A stretch of 64,000 nucleotides of DNA from Rutidosis leptorrhynchoides (Eukaryota; Streptophyta; Magnoliopsida; Asterales; Asteraceae): assembly GCF_046630445.1 (NCBI RefSeq), contig NC_092340.1:360820001-360884000 (forward strand), read 5' to 3'. The position numbers and the translations under genes were made by a program. Below are positions 11,541 through 25,633 of this stretch, piece by piece. The notes under the pieces are model-generated. The model ran no database searches, was not told the origin of the DNA, and was given only the letters and a program-made list of their open reading frames with translations. Position 1 is the stretch's first letter. Every line of letters begins with the position of its first letter.

Positions 11541-14130
11541 TTACTTCTGCTTCATCTGACCTTCACGCTCCCAAGTGAACTCGGGACCGCGTCCGGTGTT
11601 CCATCTAACTCGAACAATAGGAATTTTACTCTGCTTAAGAGTCTTTACCTCTCGGTCCATAATTTCAACAGGTTCTTCAATAAAATAAAGTTGCTTATCA
11701 ACATGAAGTTCATCAAAAAGAATAGTTTCATTGGCCTCGGCCAAACACTTCTTTAAATTCGATACATGAAAAACGTCACGAAAAGCACTGAGTTCTTGTG
11801 GCAATTTCAAACGATAAGCCACTGGTCCAACTCTCTCAATAATCCCAAAAGGTCCAACAATTCGAGGATTCAACTTTCCCCTTTTACCAAAACGTACCAC
11901 ACCCTTCCAAGGTGAAACTTTCAACATAACACGATCACCGACCTGAAAGTCGATATCGTTCCTTCTCTTATCAGCATAACTCTTTTGCCTACTCCTGGCA
12001 GTTCTCAATCTTTCCTTAATCTGTGCAATCTTCTCGGTAGTCTCGTGAATGATCTCTGGTCATGTGAGTTGAGCATCCCCAACCTCATTCCAACAGACAG
12101 GAGACCTACACTTTCTACCATACAGAGCTTCAAATGGTGCGGCTTTAATACTTGCATGATAACTGCTGTTATAAGAAAACTCATCCAGCGACAAATATTT
12201 ATCCCACCCATTTCCAAAATCAATAACACACGCTCTTAACATGTTTTCTACGTTTGAATGGTCCTTTCACTCTGACCATCCGTCTGTGGATGATAAGCGG
12301 TGCTCATATCCAATTTAGTTCCTAGAGCACCTTGTTAGGACTGCCTCAGTCCAACATAATCGATACGGGAACACCATGTCTCGAAATAATCTCCTTCAAA
12401 TACAAACGAGTAAACTTCTTCATTGAATATGTTTCCTTAATTGGCAAGAAAAGAGTTGACTTAGCGAGTCGGTAACAATCACCCAAATGGTATCATAACC
12501 ACCCACAACTCCCGGTAACTTCGTAATAAAGTCCATAGTAATACCTTCCCACTTCCACTCGGAAATCTCAGGTTGCACCAAAATTCCAGACGGTTTCTGA
12601 TGTTCAGCTTTAACCTTGGCACAGGTCAAACACTTAGCCACATAAGTAGCCACATCAGCTTTCAAGTTGGGCCACCAGTATAGTTCCTTAAGTTCGTGAT
12701 ACATCTTTCCTGAACCAGGATGAATAGATTACCTAGACTTATGAGCCTCATCTAAAACAAGTTTTCGTAGATCACCAAACTTCGGAACCCAAAGGCATCC
12801 CGCAAAATACCGAGTACCATCAGTTTGTACCTCTAACTGTTTACTCAAGCCTCGGACCTTCCCGTTACAAAATTTTCCTCCTTCAAGGCTTCTTATTGTG
12901 CCTCAAGGATCTGCCTAGCGAGGTTTGTTTGAATTGTCATATTCAAGGCCCTAAACCTGCGGGGTTCAGCCCTTTCTTTACGACTTAATGCATCAGCCAC
13001 ATCATTGGCCTTTCCCGAATGATATAAAAGTTCGCAATCATAATCATTTAACGTCTCAACCCATCTTCGTTGCCTCATATTTAGCTGTTTTTGATCAAGA
13101 ATATGTTGAAGACTTTTGTGATCAGTGTACACTGCACCTTTGACCCCATATAAGTAATGTCTCCAATTCTTGAGTGCGAATATAACAACTCCCAATTCTA
13201 AATCATGGGTTGTATAATTCTGCTCGTGGATCTTCAACTGACATGACGCATATGCAATAACCTTCTTTCATTGCATCAAAACACACCCAAAGCCTTGACG
13301 CGAAGTATCACAATAAACAACAAAATCATAATTACCCTCAGGTAGTGATAATATCGGTGCAGAAGTTAACTTCTTCTTCAGAGTTTGGAAAGCAGACTCT
13401 TGTTCACTCTTCCACTCGTACTTCCTCTCCTTATGTGTTAAAGCAGTCAGAGGTTTCGCTACTCGTGAAAAATCTTGAATGAACCTTCTATAATAGCCTG
13501 CTAATCCTAGAAACTGGCGAATCTGAGTAGGAGTTTCCGGAACTTCCCACTTTTCAATCGCCTCAATCTTAGCAGAATCAACATGTATTTCCTATTTACT
13601 AACAATATGTCCGAGGAAATTGAACTTCTCTTAACCAGAAAGCACACTCAGGGAACTTAGCGTACAACTCTTCTTTCCTCAACAGATCAAGCACTAACTT
13701 CAAATGTTCTTCGCCCTTCATCACTCTTAGAATAAATAAGGATGTGACCGATGAAAACAGTAACGAATTTGTCCAGATAGAGTCTACACACACGGTTCAT
13801 GAGGTCCATGAACACAACAGGTGCATTTGTCAATCTGAACGGCATAACAAGAAATTCAAAGTGACTATAACGGGTACAGAAAGCGGTTTTCAGAATATCA
13901 GTTTCTTTAGCGCGTAATTGGTGATAACCGGAACGAAGATCAATCTTATAATAAACGGACGAACCTTGAAGTTGATCGAACAGATCATCAATTCTTGGAA
14001 GAGGGTAACGGTTTTTAACAGTAAGCTCGTTCAATTCACGATAATCAATACACAAACGAAATGAACCATCTTTCTTCTCAACGAACAAAACGGGAGCTCC
14101 CCAAGGGGACGAACTGGGACGGATGAAATA
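11541..14130 (-). pseudogene. Element B pol fragment: RT, RNase H, integrase, chromodomain (broken)
   Basis: RT begins abruptly at [16 protein letters not shown] (near 14130) and runs to [12 protein letters not shown], where both catalytic aspartates of FIDD are replaced (G and H). RNase H is split; the open piece at 12893-13237 contains [14 protein letters not shown] and TDHKSLQHI. The integrase zinc-finger part (12420-12704, CLTCAK), core pieces (12060-12242, [14 protein letters not shown]) and C-terminus (11541-12008) are separated by stops and frameshifts. The C-terminus has GPFGIIERVGPVAYRL and a chromodomain-type end (PIVRVRWNTGRGPEFTWERE), as in Tekay chromoviruses. No active product is possible. 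Confidence 0.9.
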
Positions 14131-15879
14131 AAGTTGCAATAATGAAGGAAGAAATAAATATGGAGTAGTCACATCGGTGGCATAGATATTTAAGGCAATT
14201 CTCTCAAAGGAGTTAACGAGGATCATGGACTCCAAAGTAAATTTTCATTATATTTTCGAAAGGAAGACGTATGAAAGGTGTGATAATTCAACGAGAGTGA
14301 ACTTCCTTGTACAATGAGCGAGGAAGTCTAGGATTCATCCATATTCTTAAATTTATGTGCGGATGAAAAGAACGCGAATCATGGGTTATAAAGAATGGCC
14401 GACTCCAGGTGAGATGAATCTCCAAAAATAATTTCGTGCACCCTAAAGTATCGAATCCTAGGATTGATGTTTACGAGGGTGTTGCGGTTGACAGCGAAAA
14501 TTGAGAGTAGAAACTCCTCAAACGGTCTAGAGTAATATATATCCATGATACCCATTATAACAACAGTTGGGGTAGAAACCCACCTTGCGCCTTTTCTACA
14601 ATAAGGTGACCATCGAGTGTACCCCAGAAACTTGATTTATCGGTCTGCGTTTCGGCCATGTCCAACCATAAGAGGGAAAATTCTATGAGCGCAAAGACTT
14701 TCCAACAAATTTTATAAAACCGGCATCCAAACTGGTGTAAGAATTTCTATCAATGGACTTAATGGTAAATTTTCATCCTTAAACGGAGGATGAGAAGAAA
14801 TGTGATCCAAACACTCTGTAGAGTAATGCGAAAATTCTAATGTAATCAATCAAAGAAGTTTTGAAAAAGCTTTAAACGTCTAATGTAACCCCATAAATGG
14901 AACGAAGCTCTTAGTAAATTTAGAAGTATGTACAACGTGTACCATTTTACGTAAATCAATTTGAGTTAACTAGACAACTCAATAAGAGTGGTTTTAAAAT
15001 AATTTTGAAGGTATAAATTAGTGTATACTAGCCAAAATAGGTAAGGGTAAATTTGTCCATTTGAATTCATACGTACATATATGATTTTATAAATAGTATA
15101 CATGACAAAGTATTTCATTACTTCTATTCGCCCATAAATCTCGTGAGATCCGCCCAATTACACAAATGTGTAAAATTTTTAATGAAAAGCAGGGTATTCG
15201 CATCACAGAGGTTACGAGTTGAAGTAAGATCGTTAAAGCTCGAGTGATGGACTTGAATCGTCTTGCGACATCTCTTCAATAAATGCTACGAGGTCATGAA
15301 AACCAATGAGTTAAATAATGTCTTGACTTTTATCAGAACACAAGTCCTTGGGTCAAAACTATTCACGTGCGAAGCTGTCACTAACAAGCGAGTTATAAAT
15401 GATAAAACATGGGGTAGGTAGTTCGGTTAAGATGAGTCTCTCGCATATCAACAAATAAGATAATGAGTATCTTCCTTACTCATGTAATAACGTTAGAATT
15501 TCCGAATGAGTGGTGTACAAATTTTCTTTGACTCGCTTTCTATTCCTCATGTCACAATATTGGGACTTCTTTATGAATTAACGTAATATAATCACGTTGG
15601 CCTGACGCCATTATATTTCACTAAGTCATAGTTCCATTCCAATAGCACTACATGAGGTCAGGACGCGCGGTCAACCTCGAATTTCAACACAATTTCCCTA
15701 GAACAATTTCTTAACAATGTGCTAAGGATAGCACAAGAGACAAAGACATCGAAAGTAATGAATAGGAGTAACGATGAGATAAAAATGTCTTCGAAGTACC
15801 AAGAATCTCTAAAAGTAAGAATGACGTTTTCCGTTTCAACAACCAAAGCACATAGGCACAACGGCACAAATGCACGTAA

Positions 15880-16107
15880 TATAACAAAAATGTTATATAC
15901 CTAAACATAATAGCTGACATTGAAATGCCGAGCATTTAGAAGTCAAGAATGACATCTCGCGTAATATAACTCAAACGTTATATACATAACCATAATAGAT
16001 GACATAGAAATGCCGAGAATTCTAGAACACGTAATGTAACTTAAACGTTATATCAATAAACACTAATTATGACATAGAAATGTCGAGAATTCCAGAAGTC
16101 AAGAATG
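15880..16107. repeat. Imperfect tandem repeat (~65-90-bp units, three copies)
   Basis: Each unit has CACGTAATATAAC-like sequence, an AAAYGTTATAT half-palindrome, CATAATAGMTGACAT and GAAATGCCGAG. Spacing varies between units. Confidence 0.6.
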
Positions 16108-16113
16108 ACACCC

Positions 16114-16134
16114 CCTCGGTTTCACTAACCGAGG
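16114..16134. repeat. Stem-loop in B's leader
   Basis: CCTCGGTT, loop TCACT, AACCGAGG: a perfect 8-bp GC-rich stem about 240 bp downstream of the PBS in element orientation. This is a position where packaging or dimerisation structures can occur, but that role is not shown. Confidence 0.5.
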
Positions 16135-16370
16135 TGTTCCTTTAAAAGATGAACTCGCATGAGTCGGAGAATACGTTTAAATCGGAATGGGAGTTCCTCC
16201 CGGATTCAGAACATAATAGAAATGTATGTATGATAACAATATACATACCAACACGACACAAATAATCACATATAATAATATATAATAGGCCGGGCTGTAG
16301 ACTAGACTCACTAATGCACCCTATTGACCCGGGTAACGAAATCAATGCAGCCTAATTCCCTACAACCAGG

Positions 16371-16382
16371 GCTCTGATACCA
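16371..16382 (-). promoter_or_regulatory. Element B primer-binding site (initiator tRNA-Met type)
   Basis: Minus strand TGGTATCAGAGC, two bases from the LTR edge at 16385. Confidence 0.9.
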
Positions 16383-16384
16383 AC

Positions 16385-19300
16385 TGTGACGACTCCGTCA
16401 AAACACTTAACGGCTCCGTCACTTGGTCCCACAGCTTGATCGAAACTCTATATGAATTTAATAAAACAACCTTGCACTCTTTATTTAAAAATGATTTCCT
16501 ATAAAGGAAATCTACTAAAATGTATAAGTTTAGAAAAACTATACAATAATACTTTAACCAAAAGTTGACCAAAATAAAGTCAACAAACAACCACTTTTTA
16601 ATGTAACAAAATAGAATGCAAGTTAATGTTTAACAAAAGCTGCCATCATAAATATGCAGACTCTCTAAGCACAGCGGAAGCAATCAATCATGAACCTGAG
16701 AATAAAACATGCGAGTAACTGTCAACAAAAATGTTGAGTGAATTATAGGTTTAATATTGCAAACAATATTTAATTTAAACAATAAAAATTTATGTTTGAA
16801 AACATAAAAACTCCTTTTTGAACCACCAAATTATATGCTAGAAAACATATAATAAAACATTATTCCATTTTCCGTGAGCCACCTGGTAACCACTTAACCA
16901 TTTATTTACCCTTGCCAAACACAATAAATAATATACACCGAACAAGTGTATCTACAACAAAATACGAAGTACTAAACATTCCGATAACAAATTGCTAGCG
17001 CGACTAGCTCGAAATGGGGTTGTCAAACCCGATAGATCTATCCATAGGATTCACGTTCACCAGTAGAAACCAGTGATTACAGTTACCAGACTAGGGAATA
17101 TTTTTGTTCAACTCACAATGAATAATTTTAAACCAACTTCCACTTGTCCAAAATATAAAATAAATTGCATGTATTCTCATCCCAAAAGATTTAAATAGAA
17201 AAATGGGACTATAACTCACCTTATTAGCAAACGAAGTAACCACACAATTATGCGAACAGCAAATGAAGTAAAGTGATCATGAATGATCACAACGCCGACC
17301 TATAAATAAAGCAGGTCGATATAAATAACTAACTTAGGTCAAGTCTTAGTATGATAGCTATTGTACATGTTGCAAGTAGACATAGAATAACACTCGGCAA
17401 GCATCGGTTTGACTGGAACAGCATACAGACACACACTTTCTATTTTTAGAAAGTTTCTATTTTTAGCAGGTTTCCATTTTTGGAAAGTTTTCTATTTTAG
17501 GAAAGTTTCTATTTTTGGAAAGTTTCCAAATTTAGAAAGTTTTTAAGTTAGGAAAGTTTCCTTATTTAGAAAGTCAACAGAAGTCAACTAAAAGTCAAAG
17601 TCAACCGAAAGTCAACTCAAAAGTCAACTTAGTCAAACGTAGTCAACATTAATTTTAAAAGTGTAAGTTATAATAATAACATAAGTTATAATGTTTATTA
17701 AAGTTAAATATGAACAATTATGTCATAACATAAGTTTAATTAAATTAAAATGATTTATTAAAGTTAACATAAGTTTAAATGATATAATTAATATAACATA
17801 AGTATTTAATTAATTAATTAAATATTAATCATAATATAAGTATTATTAATTAATAATAGATTTTAAATCACCTCGAAGGTATTATTAATTAATAATGAAT
17901 TATTAATCATATCATAAGTTTCTAATTATAATTATTAAATCATAAGTATTTAATAATTAAATTATAATTAAATAATAACTAAGCCTTATAATAATTAAAT
18001 AATTAATTAATCCTTATTATAAGTCTAATAATAATAATCTCATAATATAAGTTTAATACTTATCATAAGTATTTTCCCATTAATAATAAAAGTATTATTA
18101 ATCATAAGTTTAATTAAATCATAAGTAATTAATAAATGATATAATAAATATATCATAAGTCTTAAATTAAATTAATTACTTCTTATATCATAAGTAATTT
18201 ATTAATAATGAAAATCATTATTTTTATCATAAGTCATATTTAATAACCATAAGTTTTAATTAAAAGTTCATCGGGTCATAACTTGAGCCCCGGGAATCAG
18301 TTTTCGGCGAGCCTTATATATATCTTCGCCTAACCAATCCACCCGACACACTAGTGTGCTCAAGAACATCCCAAGAACAGTCACCAAGTCGTGACTTACA
18401 GCTCTTAATCAGTTTGGACCTTTAATCCGCTCAAAACGTGTTTTTAGTCATAACGGGTGATCCGTGGCTCGGATTTCGATGACCCGAACATGAAAGTTCA
18501 TCCCATCATCAATCCTAACACACTAGTACACCCTAAGGACTCTAAAAATGACCACAAAGTCGGACCATAACTGAACCAATTCGTTTTCATGATTTAATCT
18601 TAACAAAACACCAATTTAAGCATATCTTAAGCTCCGGGAATCGAAACGACATGAATCCGGAGTCTAAAATTAATGTCTTGATGAGAGGAACTCATTTATA
18701 TACTATATTTTATGATCAACATCAGTTAAAATATCAGAAACACACGAAAAAGCTGCTGTTCCAATTTTATCAAACCGAAAAATATGCAATCGAGTAATTC
18801 TACGAACACAATCAACATTACAACAACTAATAATCATCATACTAATAAAATATAATCAAAATACAGAAAAATAAAGAAAAATTAAAAAAATCTAGGGTTA
18901 GGGTTTATACCCTAATCAATAATCAAGAGATGTTAACTTGTAGAGAAGAACGTGTAGAATCCGATTATGCAATCTATTTGATGATCCATGCAAGATTAGA
19001 TGAAGATGATGATGATTTGGTGGAGCTAGGGTGACGGCTCAAAAAAAAATAGAAGAGGAGGAAGAAAATAAAATGGGAGTAATTAGGTTTGAGAGGAAAT
19101 GCTAGTGTTTAGAAAATGAAAAATGGAATAATGAAATAAAATCACAAACCACCCCCTCCCTAAGGGAATTTTCGGCCAACAACTGAATGGGGTGGGCCCC
19201 ACATGGCCCACAATGATAAATATGTAATTTCTTTTAGCCCGAACGCCCGATCGAAGCCCGAAACGCGAAAACGCTACTACGCGATTGATTTTTCGAAGAG

Positions 19301-19627
19301 ATAATAAGTACGCGACGAATAAAATATATAAACACTATATATAATCATATGACATCAAAATATCATATTTAAAATAATTAGGACTTAAAAATTCCAAAAG
19401 TTCGACCGTTGGTTTGAAAACCGAAAAGATTCGCCGGATAGAAATCCGCGACTCGTAGGAACGTATAATTTAAAGATATGAATACAAATATTCATATAAC
19501 ACATAATAATTAATATATTATTACAAAAATAATAATATAGGTCATAGAAATGACGTGGTACGAAAAATAATTAACGGTCGTTAAATAATTAACGGCAAAA
19601 GATAACGGAAAAAGTAGGGTCGTTACA
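16385..19627 (-). repeat. 5' LTR of element B (3243 bp)
   Basis: Partner of 8185-11461. It includes the second W-box cluster (17572-17646) and a contracted 17-bp minisatellite (17440-17535). It ends CGTTACA, followed by the ATTTA target duplication. Confidence 0.95.
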
Positions 19628-19632
19628 ATTTA

Positions 19633-20833
19633 GTTTAAAGTTGATTGATACCAAATATATCAATCTGAAAGTGTTGCTGCAGTTTGTAATATCGCGACTA
19701 AACAAAAGTTACCCCTTGACACCTTGTACTGTCAGTGTCGTTAAATCATTATTATGTAACCAAAGACCAGAGGTCAAATTGTTAGAGATGTTACTCTCAA
19801 TATAATAATTAAGTTTGTGTTATACCAAGCAATTAACGATATTATGGTGAGGATTTGCATGACAAAGCAAGACAGCATAATAACATTTGAGTACTTGTGT
19901 CTAAACGTAAAACAGTTATAAAGAAAGCATGTGTCTCACCCTAAAAGTTATAAACAGTTAAGTAAACAGTAAAAGTGGGGCTATGAAAATCACCTCAAAT
20001 AGCAGTTGAAGTATTCCACGAAAGAAACGTAAGTAAAGGAAGTAAGTGACCGAGATATCAACCTAGAGGTATAACGTTTGGTCAGTAAATGTCTAACAGA
20101 CAATGAGTATGTTTATTAATATAATGAATTATATTAATAGTGACAGTCCAAAATAGGAAGGTTTTAATTTATGGAAAGTTTATAAACACGTAATCAGATA
20201 AACTTTCGATTAACAACTTCCAATTCGTAATGGCCTATTCAGGTCTAGGGGCTTGAGCTATAGGATCCTTTAAATTGGAAAAATCTAAACTCTTCCATCC
20301 TAGAGTTTCGTAGACGCCACCCGTCAAGAAAGTTTAATGATCAAAAATAAATCTAATACGTTTATTTCTTTGTGAAAATATTTACTCCCCAATATTATAC
20401 GAAAGTATAATATTAATCGTATATAAGAAATCGCACGTATAGAAATATGACACTTTAAATAATTTACTTATATAATAAGTATATTATATAAGTTTGAATA
20501 TATACATTAATTTATCTTAAAATTAATCTTATGTTAAAAGTATTATAAGTTTAATTAGATATGAAATTAAATATACATGATTAGGTAAGTATTCAATTAG
20601 GTTTTATATTATTATTTACTAATAACAATGTTTGACTAAGTTTTGATTAATTCTTATATTATATATGTATTATATATGTTTACGTAAAAAAAAAAATATA
20701 CTAATACATGCTAATTGGATAATTAATTCATTAAATATTATAATCATAATATTTATAAACTTAGTTAATTATACAAATCAGTATAATATTTCATAAAATA
20801 ATTTTATCATGTTTTTTGTATTTATTTCCATTT

Positions 20834-20897
<64 letters not shown>

Positions 20898-21888
20898 TCG
20901 GTTTATATTAATCAAAGTTAATTAGGTAATAAATATCAAATCGACCTAAATAAATAATTTAATATTTTTTTACAGGTTCTATATTCTGTAAAAATGTTAT
21001 AAAAATTATTAAATTAAATTTTATACCGAAATATTATTTATTTAATGTTTTCTAATCATTTAACCATTCTATTCGGCTTATAAATAAATAAATAAGAAAA
21101 ACAAATTTAAAATTAATTTTTACATTTTTTATAGTATCTAATAATCCTATTAATCATATAAAATTTTTATAAAAATAGATTTAACACACTTTTGTATTTA
21201 TTTTGTATTTCCTTTATTAATCTTCTCGGTTTAGAATAAAACACAAGTAAATTCTATTTAAATACTATATCGACCCATATATTTATTTTTATAATTTTCG
21301 CATTCTTATACAAGTGTAATAATCTTAGAAAAAAATTTATAATTATTTTTATTACTATTTAATATTTTATTACGAATTTTATATGGTTTTCGTGTTTAAT
21401 TAGTACTTAGTTCGTAATTAACTATAAATAATATTCTAAAACTTATTACTACTACTGTTCTAAATAATTTCCAAACAAATACTACTGATGTAAATATTTA
21501 TTAACAATTTAAAATAACAATTGGCTAAAAAATACAAGAAATAAATAAAATGAATAAAAATAAATAAAAAAAATGAAAAGGAAAGATTACCTCAAGAGTT
21601 CTTCAGGTCTTTAGAGAGTGGAAAGAGTTAAGTGTGTGCAAACAAATTGGTTCTCAAGCCCTTGCATTTATAGTTGAAATTTGAAATAAAATATACAAGA
21701 AAAAAAATATAAAATTACTAGTGTTTTGCTAATGGAATTTTATAAAAAAATAAAAAGTAGCCACCCTATGAATTAAATACTAAAAGTAGCCACCCCATGA
21801 ATTAAATGCTAAAATTATGCACCCCATTTTAATTTTTAAATAAAAGCAAAAGTGGTTTTATTTATTTATTTATTTATCTCTTTTTTTA
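19633..21888 (-). repeat. 5' LTR of element A, second segment (after nested B)
   Basis: Continues A's LTR across the B insertion and matches 422-2715 from 19654 on. It includes a 59-bp (AT)n run (20837-20895) and the conserved GAAA stem-loop (20391-20414). Confidence 0.85.
20837..20895. repeat. (AT)n microsatellite, 59 bp
   Basis: Counterpart of 1612-1706 in the other LTR of A. Confidence 0.95.
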
Positions 21889-21892
21889 AAGG

Positions 21893-22012
<120 letters not shown>

Positions 22013-22310
22013 TTTAGGAAAATGATTTAATATATTTCTAAAAACATTTACCAACTTATTTTTATTTTTATTTAATTAATAAATAAAAATTTTGTATAAA
22101 ATATACTAAATAATTTCAGTATTTTATATTTTTAATAATTAATTATGATTTTAATTTAATTATAATTATTTAACTTATAGTTTTATTAAGTTTATAATTG
22201 TTATTACATTTGTATATAATTGTATTCATTATATAGCTAATTATATATATTATATTTACTAAATAATAAAAGTGATATAAAGTTTATATATTTATTTTAA
22301 TACAATTAGG

Positions 22311-23096
<786 letters not shown>

Positions 23097-23169
<73 letters not shown>
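23097..23169. repeat. (AT)n microsatellite, ~73 bp, right flank of palindromic MITE
   Basis: TA run directly following the MITE's right end. Confidence 0.95.
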
Positions 23170-23170
<1 letters not shown>

Positions 23171-23258
23171 CAACCCTAATTAAACAATACGTATAGTCAG
23201 ATAGTAAACCCTAGGGTCATTTCAGTAATTTCAGAAGTCGAAAAGTGAGGGTTGTTAT
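23167..23258. repeat. 92-bp segment bounded by perfect 11-bp inverted repeat
   Basis: ATAACAACCCT at 23167-23177 and its complement AGGGTTGTTAT at 23248-23258. It could be a tiny MITE or a fragment of an LTR edge. No target duplication is clear. Confidence 0.4.
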
Positions 23259-23649
23259 AACGTGACTGCTACAGTACCAATGGAAACCCTAAAAAGCTTT
23301 ATAAAGACAACTTTTAAAGAATTATAGAATAACCCTTTAAGAATGAGTTATGGCAGTTTATACCCTTCTAGTATGGAAACTCATATGCAACTATGTCAAA
23401 CCTATGTATCAAAATGTATTAAGCCCTGTACTAGGTACATTACTTATATACACTTGACACGTGATGCACAAAGCAACTGAGCCTTCTAACTTGGCTGCAA
23501 CAAACTTCCAGCTTGACTCTAGCTCATCAACAGGACTACACCTCTCAACCATTTACAAGAATTAAATTAACATGAGATCCCAAGTGTAAACCTGCACAAC
23601 TTAACCCAGAAGTAAGCTAAATGAATAAATAAAATATATATGTTCCATG
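23259..23649. other. No gene seen
   Basis: Sequence between the inverted-repeat segment and the copia fragment. It includes one GCTACAGTA motif near 23268 and no recognisable coding sequence or repeat family. Confidence 0.5.
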
Positions 23650-24892
23650 ACAATTTATCATTTTAACAGTATAATGTGTTTCACATCCTGAAAATGGTCG
23701 ACGGTAGGAGCATGAACAAAATGACTTACTCGATTTACAACATAAGATCGGGTCTAGTAATAGTAAGATACTATAATGCACCCACAAGTGATCAAAATTT
23801 TGTGGGATCATCAAATAGTGTGCCACGTGAGGTAAAATTCTCAGTAGTCGCATGTGATGTGTAGCCATAGGCTTCGAATCAAATAAACCAACTCGTGTTA
23901 AAATATTATGCGCATATTTAGCTTGACTCAAGAATAAGCCCGAGTCCGTATAGAGAACCTCAAGCCCAAGAAAATAAATTAACTGACCAAGATCTTTAAT
24001 ATCAAACTCTTGATGAAGTCTCAATATAAATTGTTAAATAGTAGTAGCATGGTTTCCTGTGAGAATTACATCATCAACGTACACAAGTAGATATAAGATG
24101 CATGATCGTCGTTTGTAGACAAAAAGAGAGGGAACGACATGACTACATATGAATCCAAGACGTTTAAGAAAGTCACTTAAGCGTTTGAACCATCCTCTTG
24201 GAGCTTGTTTAAGACCGTAAAATGCTTTCTTTAACCGGCATACATGATTAGGATAACGTGCATCAAGGAAACTCTGCAGTTGTTCCGCATACAATGTTTC
24301 ACTAAATTTCTGTTAAGGAAAGCATTTTTGACATCCAATTGATGAAGAGGTCATATGTGATAAGCTGCAAGGGTGAGTATAATACGAACAGCAGAAGCTT
24401 TCGCCACCGGAATGAAAGTAGCGGAGTAATCAATACCGGGAAGTTGAGTAAACTCTTGAGAAACTAAACGAACTTTTAGGCGATCAACAGTGCCATCAGA
24501 GTGATATTTAGTACGGAAAACCCATTTAGAACCTACAATGTTAATGTGTCGTGGGCGAGGAATAAGCTCCCATGTATTGTTGCGATGAAGGGCAAGCATC
24601 TCTTTACGCATTGCCGATAATCATGCGAGATCCTTGAAAGCGGATTTAAACCTTTAGGTTCGGTAGTACTCAAAAGTGCACAATGAAAAGGAGAGTGCAT
24701 CAACTGAGCAAAATCAACAATATGTTTTCTTTTAAAAGTACATGCCTTAAAACGAGTAGTCATAGGATGAGTTGATGACGGAGCCGGTGTAACAGAAGGA
24801 ACTTGATTGCTGCTCGAAGATGGCATAATAATAGGATTAGAAGGCGTAAGGTTGGTGATCTGCTCTGTACACATAAGGATTAATTTCCACAC
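23650..24892 (-). pseudogene. Ty1/copia pol fragment (linker, RT, start of RNase H)
   Basis: On the minus strand it reads HPMTTRFKA (the usual linker before RT), then a frameshift and a TGG-to-TGA type stop in the FKSAFKDLAW block. Next are NTWELIPRP, KWVFRTKYHSDGTVDR, CRLKKAFYGLKQAPRGW and the catalytic YVDDVILTGN (about 24050-24080). DIKDLGQLIYFLGLEV and LSQAKYAHNIL follow, then frameshifts to HAPTVDHFQDVKHI-type sequence near 23680. Gag, protease, integrase and LTRs are not found on either side, so this is an internal relic. Confidence 0.85.
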
Positions 24893-25116
24893 CCTTCAAT
24901 GGTTTATTATTGATCTACATATACATACAAAGAATAAGAGTTATACTCCAATACAAACATTATGGAAAGTAAATCCTATATTATTTTAATCTATCTTGCT
25001 CTCCAAGGTTGTTAGTGACTTGTGCTCCAAGTAAACCGTTAATACTATCTATAAATATAAAGATAGGTAAGTTGCTTAAAAGATGACGGACAATGTCAAG
25101 AAGTGTTCATATTGAT
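24893..25116. other. No gene seen
   Basis: AT-rich spacer between the copia fragment and element E; nothing recognised. Confidence 0.5.
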
Positions 25117-25121
25117 TAAAT

Positions 25122-25411
25122 TGTTACGATATGGATGGATTCTCATTTTGTACGCATGCAGATGAATAGGGATGATTGATAATCATGCACAGTAAAATTA
25201 TGAATTATTGATTACTATTTCACCTACTCTATAATTGATTGTGAAAACGAGTAATGTACAGTTAATTTTTAGTATTATAAATACTCACTCAATTATAAAG
25301 ATATGTACACCATTCTTGAATAAGAATTTAATCTCTTCTATCTTCCTTCATATTAGTTTCTTTCCTTCATATTAGTAGGATGTATGCCATATACAATATG
25401 AAATTATAACA
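25122..25411 (+). repeat. 5' LTR of element E
   Basis: 290 bp with a TATAAATACTC promoter-like box near 25275. The sequence right after it, CGTTATCAGCACGAAGAGC, is in PBS position and is not the initiator tRNA-Met type used by A, B, D and G. Confidence 0.9.
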
Positions 25412-25633
25412 CGTTATCAGCACGAAGAGCTACGTATAATCATGGTGATTCTTCTAGTTGCTCAACCACCACTTCCACCTCTCAAGATTTCTGCCGGCCA
25501 CCGTCCTCCGCCGCTGAAACCGTCGGAAGATCCTGAAACCTCCGATGTGTCTTCTCATCAAGAAGTTATCAGCTTGGATTCTTCCATCACTAAGTTATAC
25601 TCATCAGGTATTCCAAAAATTGTTGTTATTTAG
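25412..25633 (+). other. PBS-like sequence and short unrecognised ORF in element E
   Basis: A 63-codon ORF at 25442-25633 (N-terminus MVILLVAQPP, Pro-rich, then SSHQEVISLDSSITKL) stands where copia gag should begin but does not look like gag. The phase after CTCATCAG fits a splice donor (CAG/GTATTCC near 25608), so a captured host exon is possible. I do not recognise the protein. Confidence 0.3.

Larger units (their letters stand above)
14131..16370 (-). other. Element B gag-less internal segment resembling LARD interior
   Basis: No gag or protease lies between the PBS and RT. Minus-strand stretches such as the one around 15560-15640 (TTAGTGAAATATAATGG, then CAACGTGATTATATTACG) resemble D's interior near 51020-51080. 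The PBS-proximal GATGCATTAGTGAGTCT-type sequence is shared with D at about 48128. The segment therefore looks like a LARD interior fused to a chromovirus pol. Confidence 0.6.
8185..19627 (-). mobile_element. Element B: young nested Ty3/gypsy element with defective interior
   Basis: LTRs at 8185-11461 and 16385-19627 begin TGTGACGAC and end CGTTACA. They are flanked by a perfect ATTTA duplication (8180-8184 and 19628-19632). By eye the LTRs differ by two substitutions (8853/17053 and 11007/19173) and one 34-bp length difference, so insertion was recent. The interior has PBS, a non-coding leader-like region and a pol fragment (RT to chromodomain, broken), but no gag or protease. It must have been mobilised by proteins from another element. 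Confidence 0.95.
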
